Positions 11,965-40,084 are shown, counted from the stretch's first letter. The stretch: DNA of 64,000 bases from Erinaceus europaeus (GCF_950295315.1 NC_080175.1:85935566-85999565), one strand, 5' to 3'. Translations and numbers: made by a program. The notes: a model not told the origin generated them from the letters alone.

Positions 11965-14900
11965 GTAAACCCACATGTGTTACCGAATCTGAAGCTCTAA
12001 GTTTAATCCCGAGAATCCTATTGGAGCATCACAACCAGGAAAGTTCCACAGATGGTGCAATAGTGTTACAATCCCTTTCATTCATTCTCAGTTGTTGGCC
12101 TCTTTTTAGCTGAATATCCATACTTATTTGAGCAGCTCTCCCTCTCGATTTTTGGCTGTCTCTACCCAATAAATAAATAAAGATAATATATATTTTTTAA
12201 AAGATAGGTTTTTTAAAAATAAATAAATAGATACAGAAACATAGGATTAAAAAGTTTCTTGGCTATATAAATGTCATTTTCCCATAACTGAAATTGATGA
12301 GTGTATTTATGGTGACTTTTTACACATATACACATACATGCATCTAAGTTGTTTCCTAAAGGAAACATTGTCTTTTAAGAATCAATTTCCATCATGACTT
12401 TAATATCTACACATTTTACTTGTAATACTACATTAAAAATTAAGACATTTTAATCTCTGTGTACTTACTTTGATATAGATTCAAAATAAAGTTTGTTTCA
12501 AATACATTTTTTAAAGTAAGCCAGAATATCACAGAACCATTCACTAAATATTTTTTTCCTTTTAGTTTTCAAAGAAACCATCAAAATTAATTTTTTTCAT
12601 AAACATTTGTACAAATTCTTTTGACAGTGTTAGCAGAGTTAGACAAATTCTTGCCAATACAAAATATTATAAACTATTTAATGAGAAAACAACTCCATTG
12701 TAATGCTTTAGGCTGAAATATTGCCTTCTCTGTGTGGTGTTTCCAAGGGCTACAAATGACCTTTTACAGGTGCTGGACTTTGATTTAAATATGTTGATGA
12801 AATCAGTTGGCTTGCAAGATGTTTGATAGGAAAATGAAACCTTACACTACCAACTGTGTTTGGACAGATGATGTTTTTCTCTTTAATGAAGTAATATTCA
12901 TCAAACAGAAGTATGTGTCCAAAGTTCAGGTATGAATAAAAATGACATGGATTTTCTGGGTGCTTACATGTTAATCTTCGTGAGGTCATCATTTCTCAAT
13001 AACATGATGATTTGTACCTTGTTCTTCAGAATAAAAGGAGCAATTGAAATATTAAAAAAACACTCTGGACTCTGGAGAACTTGTGTTCTCATTAATAATC
13101 ATTTTAAAATTGGGGTTCTGTCGTTAGCTTTATAAAATTGCATAACCGACTAATTCTAGGAACTTGTACTTCTCCTGTTTTCATCTTTCTAGATTTTCTC
13201 TCCATCCGGTGACTATCAAGTTAAAACACAGAAAATATGAAGAACTGTGGTATATGAAAACAAAATCATTTTTGTAATATTTGACATTATGCTTACTATT
13301 CAATATATCCATTACAGTGAACTTAATACAGGATGTTGCGTCTGTTTCTGTTACCTGTGAAACATACTAGACACTTCTGCTATACGTGTTACTTATGTCT
13401 TTTCCACCTGCCAGTACAAACAACTTTCATAACTTCTTAAAGTCTAAATAATGAAAATCTTCTCTTGTTGATTTTTATTGAGGAGATACTTGGCAAAGGC
13501 TATTATTGTCTGGAGGGTACAATTTCACCTTCTCCCCAAATATTTGCTAGCCCACCTTGTCCATCAATAAACCACACGGTGTGTGATTAATCCTGTTAGT
13601 CCCTGCATCTCTTTATTCCTAACTCTGTCTTCCCTTCATTATCTGTTACATTTCTCTTTACTGTTTCCATTCTATTTGACCTCAGGGGAAATATACTGAG
13701 TTGAAAGAAGTTATATAAGAGATACTTATTTTGCTGTGGATCAGCTAGTCAATGTATGTGTCTATTAAAGAGAATGTATTTTGCACAAAACAAAATGGTT
13801 TTCATGTTTTGCAATTATCAGTATTTTGATCCATTAATATTCATAGATTCTTAATAATTTGTTCAACATTTCATTTTAGATATAATTCTCACATTCAGTT
13901 TATTAAGTCTGGTACTTCTAAGTGATCTTACTTCATGGCATGATAGTGCTGGTTCATTCTGGTCAGACTGAACTTTATAGCTCATTAGATAACTTCATTA
14001 CAACTTAAAATTTTCACTTATTCATAAAATTCTCAGATTCTCAGTGCCATTTATATACTTTTTATGTTTAATTGCTGACAAACTTTTTTTTCACATCTAA
14101 CTTGCTATTTTACTCAAATTAACAGTTATCCGTTAAGATTCAGAATTTAGCTAGTCTCATTTTTCCTTAATTCTGCCCCAATCACTTCATTTACACCTTC
14201 CATGTTCTTTGAGAACCGTGGGAATGGCAGCTTTATCCTTAGAGATAGTTCTTTTATTCAGTGTACACAGAGTGGATTTCACTTGCAGATTCAATCTGTT
14301 CAAGGCAGGTGTCTCAGTGAAGAAAAAAAATTCTAATTTATTTACCCTTTACTGAATCCTCCATTTTTTTCTTAATTAAACTTCCAGGTTTCTGTCAAAA
14401 GAAATATAATTACACTTTTTATAGAGAACTAAGGTCCAGACAAGTAATTAATTATGACTATAAGATTATGTACATAACACATATATGGGTAATTTCTATT
14501 GTTCAGAGAATGAGAAAATATTCTGTAAATTTCCTTTGATGTGTTTTCTCCGTATTCTTCATGCAGAGGCAAAGAAATTCTACTTGTTTAGTGCACTCAA
14601 TGAAGAATAATACAGTTCATTCATTATACTGAAAGAAGTATAGAATTTGATAAAAAGATGTGTGTATTAATTAAAATTTCCAAGGCAAGTAAAACTAATA
14701 ATATATAAATATTTTTGTGATAACAGAACTCTGCAAAATATAAAACAAATTAAACTGAAGAAATAAAAGTAAATTTAATAATCCATATGTGAAATTTGGG
14801 AAGATATAGGACAAAGACTAGCGCAAAATTTCACTTGAAATCATTAAAATTATATTCACTTAAATAGCATATGATAGAACAACAATATATTTCAATGTAT

Positions 14901-16690
14901 TTAAGCACAAATGACTCATAGAATAGTCCATAAGTAATTGTTGAGTTGGAATTCAGAATATAAGTAAATATATCCTATTTTTTTTTCTTTTAGGAGAGTG
15001 TTCTTTTTTTTTTTTTTTTTTAATGGTGAAGCACTAACAGTATTATGTGCCTACGTGCCACCAACCATCAGCACTGTTCTTATAATGTCCCCCGGTCAGG
15101 TCACTGGGATTATTTCATTAAATTTTCACTTAATTCTATCATATCCATCTAGCCATTCTTTCTTTTTTTTTTCTATTCATTCATTACTCAAGAAAAATTT
15201 AACCATATCTGTCCCAGAATAGTACAGATAAAAGAAATTAACTTATCTGCTGTTCCTAAAATAATAACAAAGAGATTTAAAAACACGTATGCCCATGGTA
15301 TTTTTGCATTATAAATAAAGACCGTGGAAGCATTTTAAATTTTACTTCAAGACATAGGAGCAAAATAAAGATAAGCCGAAGCTAAATGGTGAAGATAATA
15401 TTTTAAGATAGGCAGTCTCAATGCTGAATAAAATCTATCTTCTGGAAGTGGTCTGTTTCTTCATTTTGATTTGCAGCAAGCCTTGCTTACCTTCATTTTT
15501 ATGATTACCTTTTGCCAAACATTGAGAAGTACACAAGCTGAAGTTTTTGTTTCTTTTTTAGTTGATATATTCTGTCCTCTTCAAAAGCAACAGAAAAACT
15601 TAAGCAATGCTAAGTAATCAGACTCGGCTTTTGATCTCTATCAGGGGGAAATGAAACACCTTTCTTTCTCCCACTTTACATCCCTGTTTACCTTGCCTCC
15701 CTTCTACAACCTCTATACTAGATTATCTTGTGTCTTGCGCTAAGCCACAGCCAGATGATTATAATTAAATAATCTAATTGCAGTAACTAGGGAAAGCATA
15801 CCACTTCTTTCAGCTTCAGAGATGCCTAAATGAAAAAAAGGAGTCAGATCACTCAGCATAGTGTCAATTAATTTGCTGTGTTCTGTATTCATTTCTTGTT
15901 ACATTATCGAATACCCTTGTGTCATCCAGTAAGACTACTAAGAGCTGATATTTTAAGAAAAAAAAATCATGAATAAAGGAAATAAAAATGTAACTTCTAA
16001 TTTAGGTGCAAATAAAAACTGTCTCTTGTGAAAGATTTAGATACTCAAAACATACCTCTACGCATTATGCATTTATGATATTAAATCAAACTTGGAGTGA
16101 AGAGGTTTTCCTACTAAATAAATTCAGATGTAGCAGTCTATTGTTTAGATGAGACTTAACTCTATTCTAGTAAGACAAATGATAAATCTACCCAGGAACT
16201 GTAGTGCAACAGGGATACGGGCCTTATGGGTAAGCGTCATTGCTAAGTCAATGTCTCCCTTTGACATTTATTTTTTCAAAAGTAACAAGTTTACCCTTTA
16301 GACAACATTAAGAGAACATTCATCTTCAACTGGGTTTCAAGTCATTGACATTATCTCTTCCTGGGGCAGTAAAGAAACTTGGATTCTGGATATGAAAGGG
16401 CTTAAGCAAGAATGAACTGAAGAATGTGCACATTAATTGTGCTTTCACGACCAGTAAAGAGATAAACACAGCGTGCATAGCTGATGTGTGCTTTAAATAA
16501 TGTCTATTCCCAATATGACTGAATTCCTTTTCAAGCCATATGGTTGTATAATATTTTATTTAAAAAGCTGCTTTGAGTAAAATTTATCATCTTTTCAAAA
16601 GTTATGAGTTACGGGAATACTACATTTTATTGGCACTTAGACTAACTGAATGAATTAATTTAGAGTCATATTCTTATCCTATGGGGATAC
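11965..16690. other. Long stretch without young insertions upstream of POU1F1
   Basis: I see no recognisable recent SINE, L1 or repeat R over ~4.6 kb apart from a doubtful degraded piece at 12.0-12.2 kb, in a neighbourhood with an insertion every 1-2 kb. No convincing coding frame. It lies 7-12 kb upstream of the POU1F1 start, where distal pituitary enhancers are known in mouse. A cluster of homeodomain core sites lies at 15755-15780. Confidence 0.5.
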
Positions 16691-16694
16691 CTCA

Positions 16695-16696
16695 TC

Positions 16697-16773
<77 letters not shown>
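16695..16773. repeat. (AT)n-(AG)n compound microsatellite
   Basis: About 20 AT units (to ~16736) followed by about 18 AG units (to ~16773). Confidence 0.95.
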
Positions 16774-16774
<1 letters not shown>

Positions 16775-16929
16775 GGAGAATAGAATTTAATTATAAATAA
16801 GGCATATATATAATTCTGTATGTAGAATTATATAGAGTGTATACATAGAGAATATATATATAGTTTTATATATATCATTCCCTATATAGAATCAAATCTA
16901 TTCAGTAAAAAATTACTTGAATTGTATGT

Positions 16930-17085
16930 TGGTAATAAATGATTTTTTTAACTTATTAATGAAAATGATAGAAGAAGAGAGAGAAAGAACCAGACATCAC
17001 TCTGGTACATGTGCTGCTGGGGATTGAACTAGGGACCTTAGACTTGAGAGTCTAGTGCTTTATCTACTGTGCCACCCTCAGGATG
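16930..17085 (-). mobile_element. SINE family D
   Basis: Reverse copy of head GTGGCACAGTAGATAAAGCA with CTCAAGTCTAAGGTCCCTAG and CAGCAGCACATGTACCAGAG (plus-strand complement seen). The same family lies in sense at 29.67 kb and in reverse at 50.28 kb. Confidence 0.75.
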
Positions 17086-17089
17086 ACAG

Positions 17090-18088
17090 TAATAATGAAG
17101 ATTGTTAACACAATTAATACATTGTTCACCATGTTAGTTAACATTGCTAGTTCTATGCCCCACAAGAAATAACATCTATAATATAACATTATATTATTCA
17201 TGAATTATACCAAGAGACTAATCTAGATCTATAGAGATGCAGTTGCTGAAAAGATGAGAATTCTATATCGCCTACAGCTTTAGATTTTTTCATGTTTTCT
17301 CCCTGGAGCTAAATGATGCAACTTTATATGTAAAGACAGACAGAGCTCTGGTAAAATAAATATAATGCAAGTCAATATTTATTGAAAATGTGTTTTGAGT
17401 CAAACTGACATTATCTTGTCTCCAAATATCATGATAAGATTTCTAGGTAAAAAATTAAGCAATCTGATTCAACTCCTTGTGGGGTATTATGAAAAAAAAA
17501 ACTCACTCCCTGGTTTACCCTTAACAAAGTTCTTTCTGGAACATCCCCTCGCTGATTTATCCTTATCAAAGTCTACAAAAGAAGAATACACTCTGTTCCT
17601 ACCTGCAGATGATTAGAAAGAAATACAAATCCGTCTCTGCTGATTACTGTGAAAAGATCTCACCCACATTGAAACTTTATGTTTGAAGATTCTAATTAAC
17701 TAATGCAATATTTTCAAAAAAGATGGCACAAGTCTAGTTAGGTAACTTCTCTACTTAGTCTTTGAAAACTCTTCTAAAATGCACCCTTGTGACAATAACA
17801 ATTCTGTAATGCACTCCTTCAATAAAGTAATACTGAAGTTGGAAAATGTAAAAAAAAAAAAAAAACAACTCCCACAGCTATTATTTCTTTTGTTGTTGCT
17901 GCTGTTTGTTTTGTTTTAGCCACCAGGATTTCACCATCACTTTTGGATTTTTTTTGGGGGGGTGAAGGATCTCCCAAGCCCAACTAGACCCCATTTCATA
18001 CAGAGCCCACCGCCCACCTCAGGACTGCCCTTTGGTTAGGAACCCAGATCATGGTTCTTGAATAAGCATCTTTTAAAAATTGTATTCT
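17090..18088. other. Unique intergenic sequence
   Basis: AT-rich, with an A16 run near 17,850 and a (GTT)-rich patch near 17,890. A 73-codon frame at 17395-17616 resembles nothing I know. No feature supported. Confidence 0.4.
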
Positions 18089-18103
18089 AGCTTGACATTT
18101 TCT

Positions 18104-18437
18104 TTTTTTAATTTATTTTTATTTTTTATTTATAAAAAGGAAACACTGACAAAACCCATGAGATAAGAGAGGTACAACTCCACACAGTTCCCACCAACAG
18201 AACTCCATATCCATCCCCTCCCCTGATAGCTTTCCTATTCTTTATCCCTCTGGACCCAAGTGTCACCATGGGGTACAGAAGGTGGAAGGTCTGGCTTCTG
18301 TAATTTCTTCCCGCTGAACATGGGCATTGACAGGTTGATCCATACTCCCAGTGTGTTTCTCTCTTTCCCTAGTGGGGCGGGGCTCTGGGGTAGTGGAGCT
18401 CCAGGACATATTGGTGGGGTCGTCTGCCCAGGGAAGT
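18104..18437 (-). mobile_element. Repeat R copy e with target-site duplication
   Basis: Reverse copy from TTTATTTATAAAAAGGAAAC to CATATTGGTGGGGTCGTCTG. Left flank AGCTTGACATTTTCT (18089-18103), right flank AGCTTGGCATTTTCT (18438-18452). Confidence 0.85.
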
Positions 18438-18452
18438 AGCTTGGCATTTTCT

Positions 18453-18754
18453 TTTTTTTTAAAATACTTTTTTTCAATTTTTTAAATTTTTATTTATTTT
18501 TTCCCTTTTGTTGCCCTTGTTTTATTGTTGTAGTTATTATTGTTGTTGTTGTTGTTGGATAGGACAGAGAGAAATGGAGAGAGGAGGGGAAGACAGAGAG
18601 GAGGAGAGAAAGATAGACACCTGCAGACCTGCTTCACCGCCTGTGAAGCGACTCCCCTGCAGGTGGGGAGCCGGGGTTCGAACCAGGATCCTTATGCCGG
18701 TCTTTGTGCTTTGCGCCAACTGCGCTTAGCCTGCTGTACTACAGCCCGACTCCC
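18453..18754 (-). mobile_element. SINE family A inserted at the repeat R edge
   Basis: Full-length reverse copy with GTTGTTGTTGTTGG tail, body and CAGCCCGACTCCC head. It is flanked by AGCTTGGCATTTTCT at 18438-18452 and 18755-18769, reusing the repeat R target site. Confidence 0.95.
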
Positions 18755-19067
18755 AGCTTGGCATTTTCTAAGCTAACAATGTGCCACTGTTGGTTCTTCC
18801 AAGTATAATAACTACTTCTCTGATGTAGAATGTTCCTAATGGAGAGGACTGTGTTTATGTGTGGCCAGATGTGTATGGGAGCTATGTATTTTCTGAACAA
18901 TCTTGCCATACACCTAAAATTTCTCTAAAACAATTTGGTGGAGAGTGAGATATACTGACATCTATATGGGGAAATACATAAATGTATAAGACCAACAGCA
19001 ATCCTATGCATAATCAGTATTTCCTAAATAAAGTGAATCTGAGTTTGGTTTTTAAAAGTCTTTTACT

Positions 19068-19358
19068 GGGAGTCGGGCTGTAGCACAGCGGGTTAAGCTC
19101 AGGTGGCGCAAAGCACAAAGACCGGCATAAGGATCCCAGTTCGAACCCCGGCTCCCCAACTACAGGGGAGTCGCTTCACAGGCGGTGAAGGAGGTCTACA
19201 GGTGTCTATCTTTCTCTCCCCTCTCTGTCTTCCCCTCCTCTTTCCATTTCTCTCTGTCCTATCCAACAACAACAACAACAACAACAACAATAATAACTAC
19301 AACAATAAAACAACAAGGGCAACAAAAGGGAATAAATAAATAAAATAAATACTTAAAA
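19068..19358 (+). mobile_element. SINE family A, full length
   Basis: Head GGGAGTCGGGCTGTAGCACA, B box GTTCGAACCCC, tail (ACA)n then AAATAAATAAA. Flanked by perfect 14-bp AAAAGTCTTTTACT (19054-19067 and 19359-19372), so it is a recent insertion. Confidence 0.95.
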
Positions 19359-19679
19359 AAAAGTCTTTTACTAAAGCAAATTAGGAATATTTTCAAGATG
19401 TTAAAAAAAGTAAAATAAAATCAATAATCTCACTTCTAGTATTTATCCTAAGAAGGTGGATATTCAAAAGAATCCTGCAGATTACACGATAAACCTACAT
19501 TGTGTTAAAAATTCTGGACACAAATTAATTGTATTAATATATATAAAGTTGAAAATGACAGAGCAATGCAACCCATCAATTTATAAAAATGTTAGAATGT
19601 AATTTATACAATTCAGCTGTAGGTGAAATTAAAATGATTTATTAAGAGCTGATTAGTAAGGCAATAGTAGGGTATTTTT

Positions 19680-19808
19680 GTTGTTGTTGTTGCCTCCAGT
19701 GTTATCTCTGGGGCTTGTGAAGCTGCCCCCCCCCCCAACAAGATCCTTGCATGGGTCCTTGAGCCTCCTATTATGTGTGCTTAACTGGGTGAGCCACCAC
19801 TTGGCCCC
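19680..19808 (-). mobile_element. SINE fragment, composite type
   Basis: GTTGTTGTTGTTGCCTCCAG, a C10 run, then GGTCCTTGAGCC and GTGAGCCACCACTTGGCCCC, the reverse of a family B head with part of the extra module seen in long family A copies. Confidence 0.6.
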
Positions 19809-20037
19809 TCATGATAGTAGTATTAAGATTATAACATAGCTATATATTTTCAGAGTTCACAGTATTTCAGCTGAACATTCGGAATGTTTCCTACAGTACA
19901 AATCTTTAAAAAATCCAGAACTATGATTACTACTAAAGAAATCATGTGTAAGATTGAAATTAAAGACTTTTAGATGCTTGGCAGCTGGGGAAGTTTTTGT
20001 GTTGTCATGGTAAACTTTACAGTGATACATCATTTAA

Positions 20038-20242
20038 AAAAAAATAGTATCTTTATTTATTTATTACATAGAGACAACCAGAAATCAAGAGGAAAGGGGG
20101 GTTGAAATAGAGAGAGACAATTGCAACCCTGCTTCACTACTCGCAAAGCTTCCCCCCTGCGGGTGGGGGCCGGGGGCTCGAACCTGGGTCCTTGAGCTTT
20201 GTAACATGTGCACTCAGCCAGGTACGCCACCACCCGGCCCCT
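20038..20242 (-). mobile_element. SINE family B
   Basis: Reverse copy, TTTATTTATTTATTACATAG tail and CGCCACCACCCGGCCCC head; TCATTT flanks. Confidence 0.9.
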
Positions 20243-20314
20243 CATTTTCTATTACTTGGCTAATATACTCTATGAACATATTTCATTCAGTCTAAATAGA
20301 AATATCAATGCAAT

Positions 20315-20890
20315 TACAGGCATCTTTATTTTATTAGTAATTTAATAATGGTTAACAAGATTATAGGATAAGGGGGGTACAATTAATATATTTCCATATA
20401 ATTCCTACCACCAGAGTTTTGTATCCCTCCATTGGAAGGGTCCCTACTCTTTATCCCTTTGGGAGTATGAACCAAAATTCTTTATGGACTACAGAAATTT
20501 GAAGGTCTGGCTTCTGTAATTGTTTCTTTGCTGAGTATGGACATTGGCAAGTCAATGATCCACATCCCCAGCCTATTTCTATCTTTCCCTATTGGGGTAG
20601 GGCTCTGGGAAGGTGGTCTTTCAGTGGTGAGCTCATCTGCCCAGGGAAGTCAGGATGGTACTTGGTAGCCGAAAGACAGTAAGATATAAAGCAGGACAAA
20701 TTATTTAATAAACAAGAGCTTAAATGTAAGAATAGAATAGACAAAACTAAGGGTCTTCATGAGGGAAGAAGCTAGAAAGTCTATTTTAGATCTATTCCAA
20801 AGGGCCCATTACATTAGTAGTTTTTGCCTGAGCCCAATAGTTAACATGCAGGTAGGCTAAAAGTGCTACTCTCACCATCACTTAAATTAG
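20315..20890 (-). mobile_element. Repeat R copy f
   Basis: Reverse copy reading from AATAATGGTTAACAAGATTA through GGAAGGTCTGGCTTCTGTAA to GGGCCCATTACATTAGTAGT. It extends further 5' than copies a, b and e. No coding frame. Confidence 0.75.
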
Positions 20891-21124
20891 AAAACTATTT
20901 AATGCCAATATTTATTTTTTAATTTTCTTAGAAATTTTTCTTCTTGAACACATTGAGAAGTAACTTTTTTGTTCACATGGATTTTAGAAATTGAAAGAAT
21001 TAACTTTTTTTTTTCAGAGAAGCCTAGTAGAGCTTCAAAGAAATAGATCACAGAAAGAAAAAAATATGTAATTTTTGCAATAATTTTAGGTAAAATGTAA
21101 CTATCTAGACTATATGTATTTGAT

Positions 21125-22715
21125 ATTGTTTTTTTATTGGATGATGATGGTTTCCAGGATGGTTGTTACCATACAAGCACACTGATAACCCATGAGCCTT
21201 TTCACTCTCTCCTAATTTCACCCTCCCAGGAGTCTTTTGCTTTGGTTCAGTATGTCCTGTACAGTTGAGTGTTTGCTTTGTGTTTTCCTTTTTAGGTCTA
21301 TTTCTTATGTTCCACTTATAAGTGAGATCATCTGCTATCTGTCCTTCACTTTCTGACTCATCTCAATTAACATAAAGTCTTTCGGTCCCATCCAGGAAAG
21401 CAAAGGAGATGGTTCATCTTTTTTGCTAGTTGGCTATGAATAGTAACCCACAACTTTCATAGGCACTCATCTGTTGTTGGCCATATGGGCTGTCTCCAAG
21501 ATCATGCTATTATAAAGTGTGCTGTTATGAACCTAGGTATACATAGATCTCTTTGTATTGGTGTTTGCATATATCCCCAGGAGAGGATTTGCTGAGTTAC
21601 AGGGTAGGTTCATTTCAAGTGTTCTAAGAAGACTCCAGACTGTTTTCCAATGTATTGAGCCTATCTGCATTCCCACCAGCAGTGTAGAAGGGCTTCTTAT
21701 TCTCCACAGCTTCACTAATATTTGCTACAAGTGTCTCTTCTAATGTATGATGTCCTCACAGGTGTAAAGTGGAATCTCATTGTTGTCTTCATTTGCATTT
21801 ATTTGAAAATCAGTGACTTGAATCATTTTTCGTATGTCTGTTGGCCTTTTAGATCTCTCCTTTGGTGAAGATTCTGTCCATATCCTTTCTTTGTTTTGGG
21901 GTAGGTTTGTTTGAGTTTCTTGTTGCTGAATTTGGTAAATTCTCTATAGATTTTGGTTATTAGCCTTTTGTCTGATATGTGGTATGTAAAGATTATCTTC
22001 CACTCTGTGGGGAGTCTCTCTGTTTTAGTTCATCATGGTTCCTTTTGCTGTGCAGAAGGTTTTCAGCTTCTCATTGGTTTATTTATGCTTTTATTTACTT
22101 TTTTCTATCCAGGGTTATGGCTAGGACTCGGTGACTGCACTCTAATCCACTGCTCCTGGAGGCTTGTTGTTATTATTGTTGTTGTATCGGACTGAGAGAA
22201 ATTGACAGAGGAGAGGAAGACAGAGAGGGGGAGAGAAAGATGCCTGCAGGCCTACTTCACCAACTGTGAAGCGAACCCCCTGCAGGTGGGGAACTGGGGG
22301 CTCGAACTGGGAATCTTACTCCTGTCCTTGTGCTTCACGCTATGTGTGCTTAACCCACTGTACCACTGTACCCAGCCCCTATTTATGTTTTTGTTTTCCT
22401 TGTGATTGGATCTGAATCATCAAAAGTGTTTTGAAAGTTTACATCGAAAAAAAGTTCTGCCAGTGTCTTCCTCTAATACCTGATGGCTTATTGCCTAATA
22501 CCCACACTTTTGAGCATGGTCAGATGTAATGGCCTCCTTTCATTCTTTTGCATTTTTCAACTCAAGTTTTTTTCCCAACACCATTTGCTGAAAAGTCTCC
22601 TTACTCCATTTAATATTTGGCCTCCCTTGTCACAAGTCAGATGTTTATAGGTATAGGAGCTTATTTCTGAGTTCTCAGTTCTATTCCACTGGTTCCTGAC
22701 CCCATTTTTCTAGAT
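21125..22715 (-). mobile_element. L1 ORF2 3' end and 3' UTR, antisense, split by a SINE
   Basis: The + strand is the reverse of the L1 end: TGGCCATATGGGCTGTCTCC, GCATTCCCACCAGCAGTGTA, TGTCTGTTGGCCTTTTAGAT, ATTAGCCTTTTGTCTGATAT, TTTGCTGTGCAGAAGGTTTT and CCAACACCATTTGCTGAAAA. All are signature stretches of mammalian L1 read backwards. The element is decayed and 5'-truncated. A family A SINE occupies 22093-22379. Confidence 0.85.
22093..22379 (-). mobile_element. SINE family A (long form) nested in L1
   Basis: Carries the additional 3' module (CAGGGTTATGGCTAGGACTC ... CTGCTCCTGGAGGC on +). Flanked by TATTTATGCTTTT and TATTTATGTTTTT. Confidence 0.85.
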
Positions 22716-23761
22716 AATATCACTAAAAGTACTATTACTAACATCTACAAAGTGCCAACTGATTACTATGAGCCCTTCAGATATAATATTTTAAAAATTA
22801 TCATTGTCAGTGTTAATAGTAAAGTTGGCATAACAAAAAGAATCCTATATTATCTGAGGCATTCTTTACTAGAAAATCTCAAATCTAATGAAATATATCC
22901 TTTGCTTATGTCAGTAACACCTGCGCTTACTAGGTTAACTTGTTATGTTCCTTTTATTATATATTCTAAAAATAATGCTTCATTTATCTTATATAGAAAT
23001 AATGATCATTGTAAAATATAGATGCTAATAAATTCATCTTTAAATCAGTTTTTTTTTTTGGTAGTGCCTTTTGGGTATTTCACTTAATATCAATATATTA
23101 TGGGTAGAAAATTGCATTCATGCTTACTACAGTGCTGTCTACCATGGTTACTACAGGCTCAAATAATAACTAAGAGCAGAGGCCCTAGTATGATCAGTCT
23201 CAGTGAAGTTGACATGTACAGAGTTCACATAAATAATAGGAAATTTGCATGATATAACTGTGTAGGAAGTACTTAAAATATTTTGGCATCTAGTAAAAGC
23301 TTATTGAAAGCTTGTTTTTAATGGGTAGCTTAAAATCAAGGGGAAAGTACTATCACTAATATTTTTCTACTCTTCAGACTACTATAATTTTATTCAATCA
23401 TTTTCATTTTAATGTCATAGTTTTCACATTGTTTTTTTTTTCTTCCAAAACTGCTGTTGAGTGTGAATGAATAGTTGAAAATACAGCTGTTCTCATATTT
23501 CTTATAACTTTCTGCCTTAAATCTGAACTTAAATATTAATAGTTTTTTAAATTATCCAGTATGCAAATTCTTGTTTTGCTATTGGGCAGCAGTAATGAGA
23601 AATTATTAAAAAAGGAAAAATTTCACACCCAGATAGTTGTCATTGTGTTAGCAGCAAAATGATATCTAGTATTTTTTAAAATTCACAATAGCATTCATCA
23701 TATCTTAGAGAGACCATGTGTTGAACTTCTTGACTTCTTTCTAAAGTATCATCTGAATTAG
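22716..23761. other. Distal promoter region of POU1F1, repeat-poor
   Basis: No young repeat is seen. It includes an octamer ATGCAAAT at 23561-23568, a POU-factor site. Otherwise AT-rich unique sequence with no coding frame I trust. Confidence 0.4.
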
Positions 23762-24075
23762 TGATGTCACAGTTTCAAATTTCTCCCTTCCCCTCAACCT
23801 GTGCCCCAGTCAATTTCCCATTTGAACATGGATTAAATTTGGCTGAGAAGGAAGACAGTCAGATCGATAAAGCAATACCCCTGGGAAAAGATGATTAACA
23901 TGTATAAAGGGATTTCCCTGAAGGATAAATACCAGCACGCGCCCTCCTGGTGCTTCAGAGTTTTCCTGATGTATATATGCAGGTAGAGAGATTTGAAACG
24001 GCCCTCTCAGCCAGTAATACAATAAAACTCTGATTTGCAGAGCGGTAGTTCTCATTTTTCTACTTTCTTGTGGGA
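23762..24075 (+). promoter_or_regulatory. POU1F1: POU1F1 proximal promoter and 5' UTR
   Basis: A CRE-like TGATGTCA lies at 23762-23769. Two exact minus-strand matches to the Pit-1 consensus WWTATNCAT lie at 23900-23908 (TTTATACAT) and 23969-23977 (TATATACAT). An ATAAATA box lies at 23925-23931. If transcription starts near 23960, the CRE sits near -200, the first Pit-1 site near -60 and the second just downstream of the start. As I recall, that is the arrangement described for the rodent Pit-1 promoter, with cAMP response, positive autoregulation and negative autoregulation. The 5' UTR would be about 115 nt. A different start, using TATAAA at 23903-23908 (start ~23935), cannot be excluded. 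An octamer ATGCAAAT lies further upstream at 23561-23568. Confidence 0.7.
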
Positions 24076-39412
<15,337 letters not shown>

Positions 39413-40080
39413 AATATCCTGAAAGCCAGTTTTCCTTTTTCTTCAACAAAAGTAGACATTTGCTACTTGACTTTTAGTAAATTTTGCAGAATCTTTTCTA
39501 TCTTTTTTTTTTTTTTTTAAGGCACACCATTTAAACTCTATTTAAGAATCACTGTCTTTTAATGTCCGAATTCAGACTATACATTTAAACTAAGGGGTAA
39601 AATGATAATCACTCAACTTCCCTCCCCTCTTCTTGGTCGCTGGAACCATAACATACAGTGCACAGGAGTACACACAAGTATATTTTACTTTAAGAGTTCC
39701 TTTTCTGAAGGGTTTTTGTCAGCTTTTTTTTTTTTTTTTTAGTATCTCTATCAGTAAAATTTAGTAATTAGTGTCCTGCACACCATTAGCTGAAGTTTAC
39801 TTAAACTGAAAGTTTAGAATTTAAGAACCAGAAGTGCCTGAGAATTTTATTATTTCATTTAGGAGTAGATCTAATTCAGAAGTGACATCTTTGAAATTAA
39901 TATTTAGGGCTCAGCACCCCTTCCCCCCAAAAAAGTATTTTAAAAGAGTTGTAGAAACTTTGACCTTTTTATTATTCCTAGAGAATTTTTTTTTTTGATG
40001 TTTAGCTATAGAAAGCATGCTTTAGGAATTCTTGAGCCCTGACCTGCTCAAGGATAATAAAGAATATAAATTGCAATAAT
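39413..40080 (+). other. POU1F1: POU1F1 3' UTR (end estimated)
   Basis: Non-coding, AT-rich sequence with two long T tracts, free of SINE insertions. The first canonical AATAAA after the stop is at 40056-40061, so cleavage near 40080 is likely. Another AATAAA lies at 40430-40435 and could serve a longer transcript. The end point is inference. Confidence 0.55.
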
Positions 40081-40084
40081 GCAG

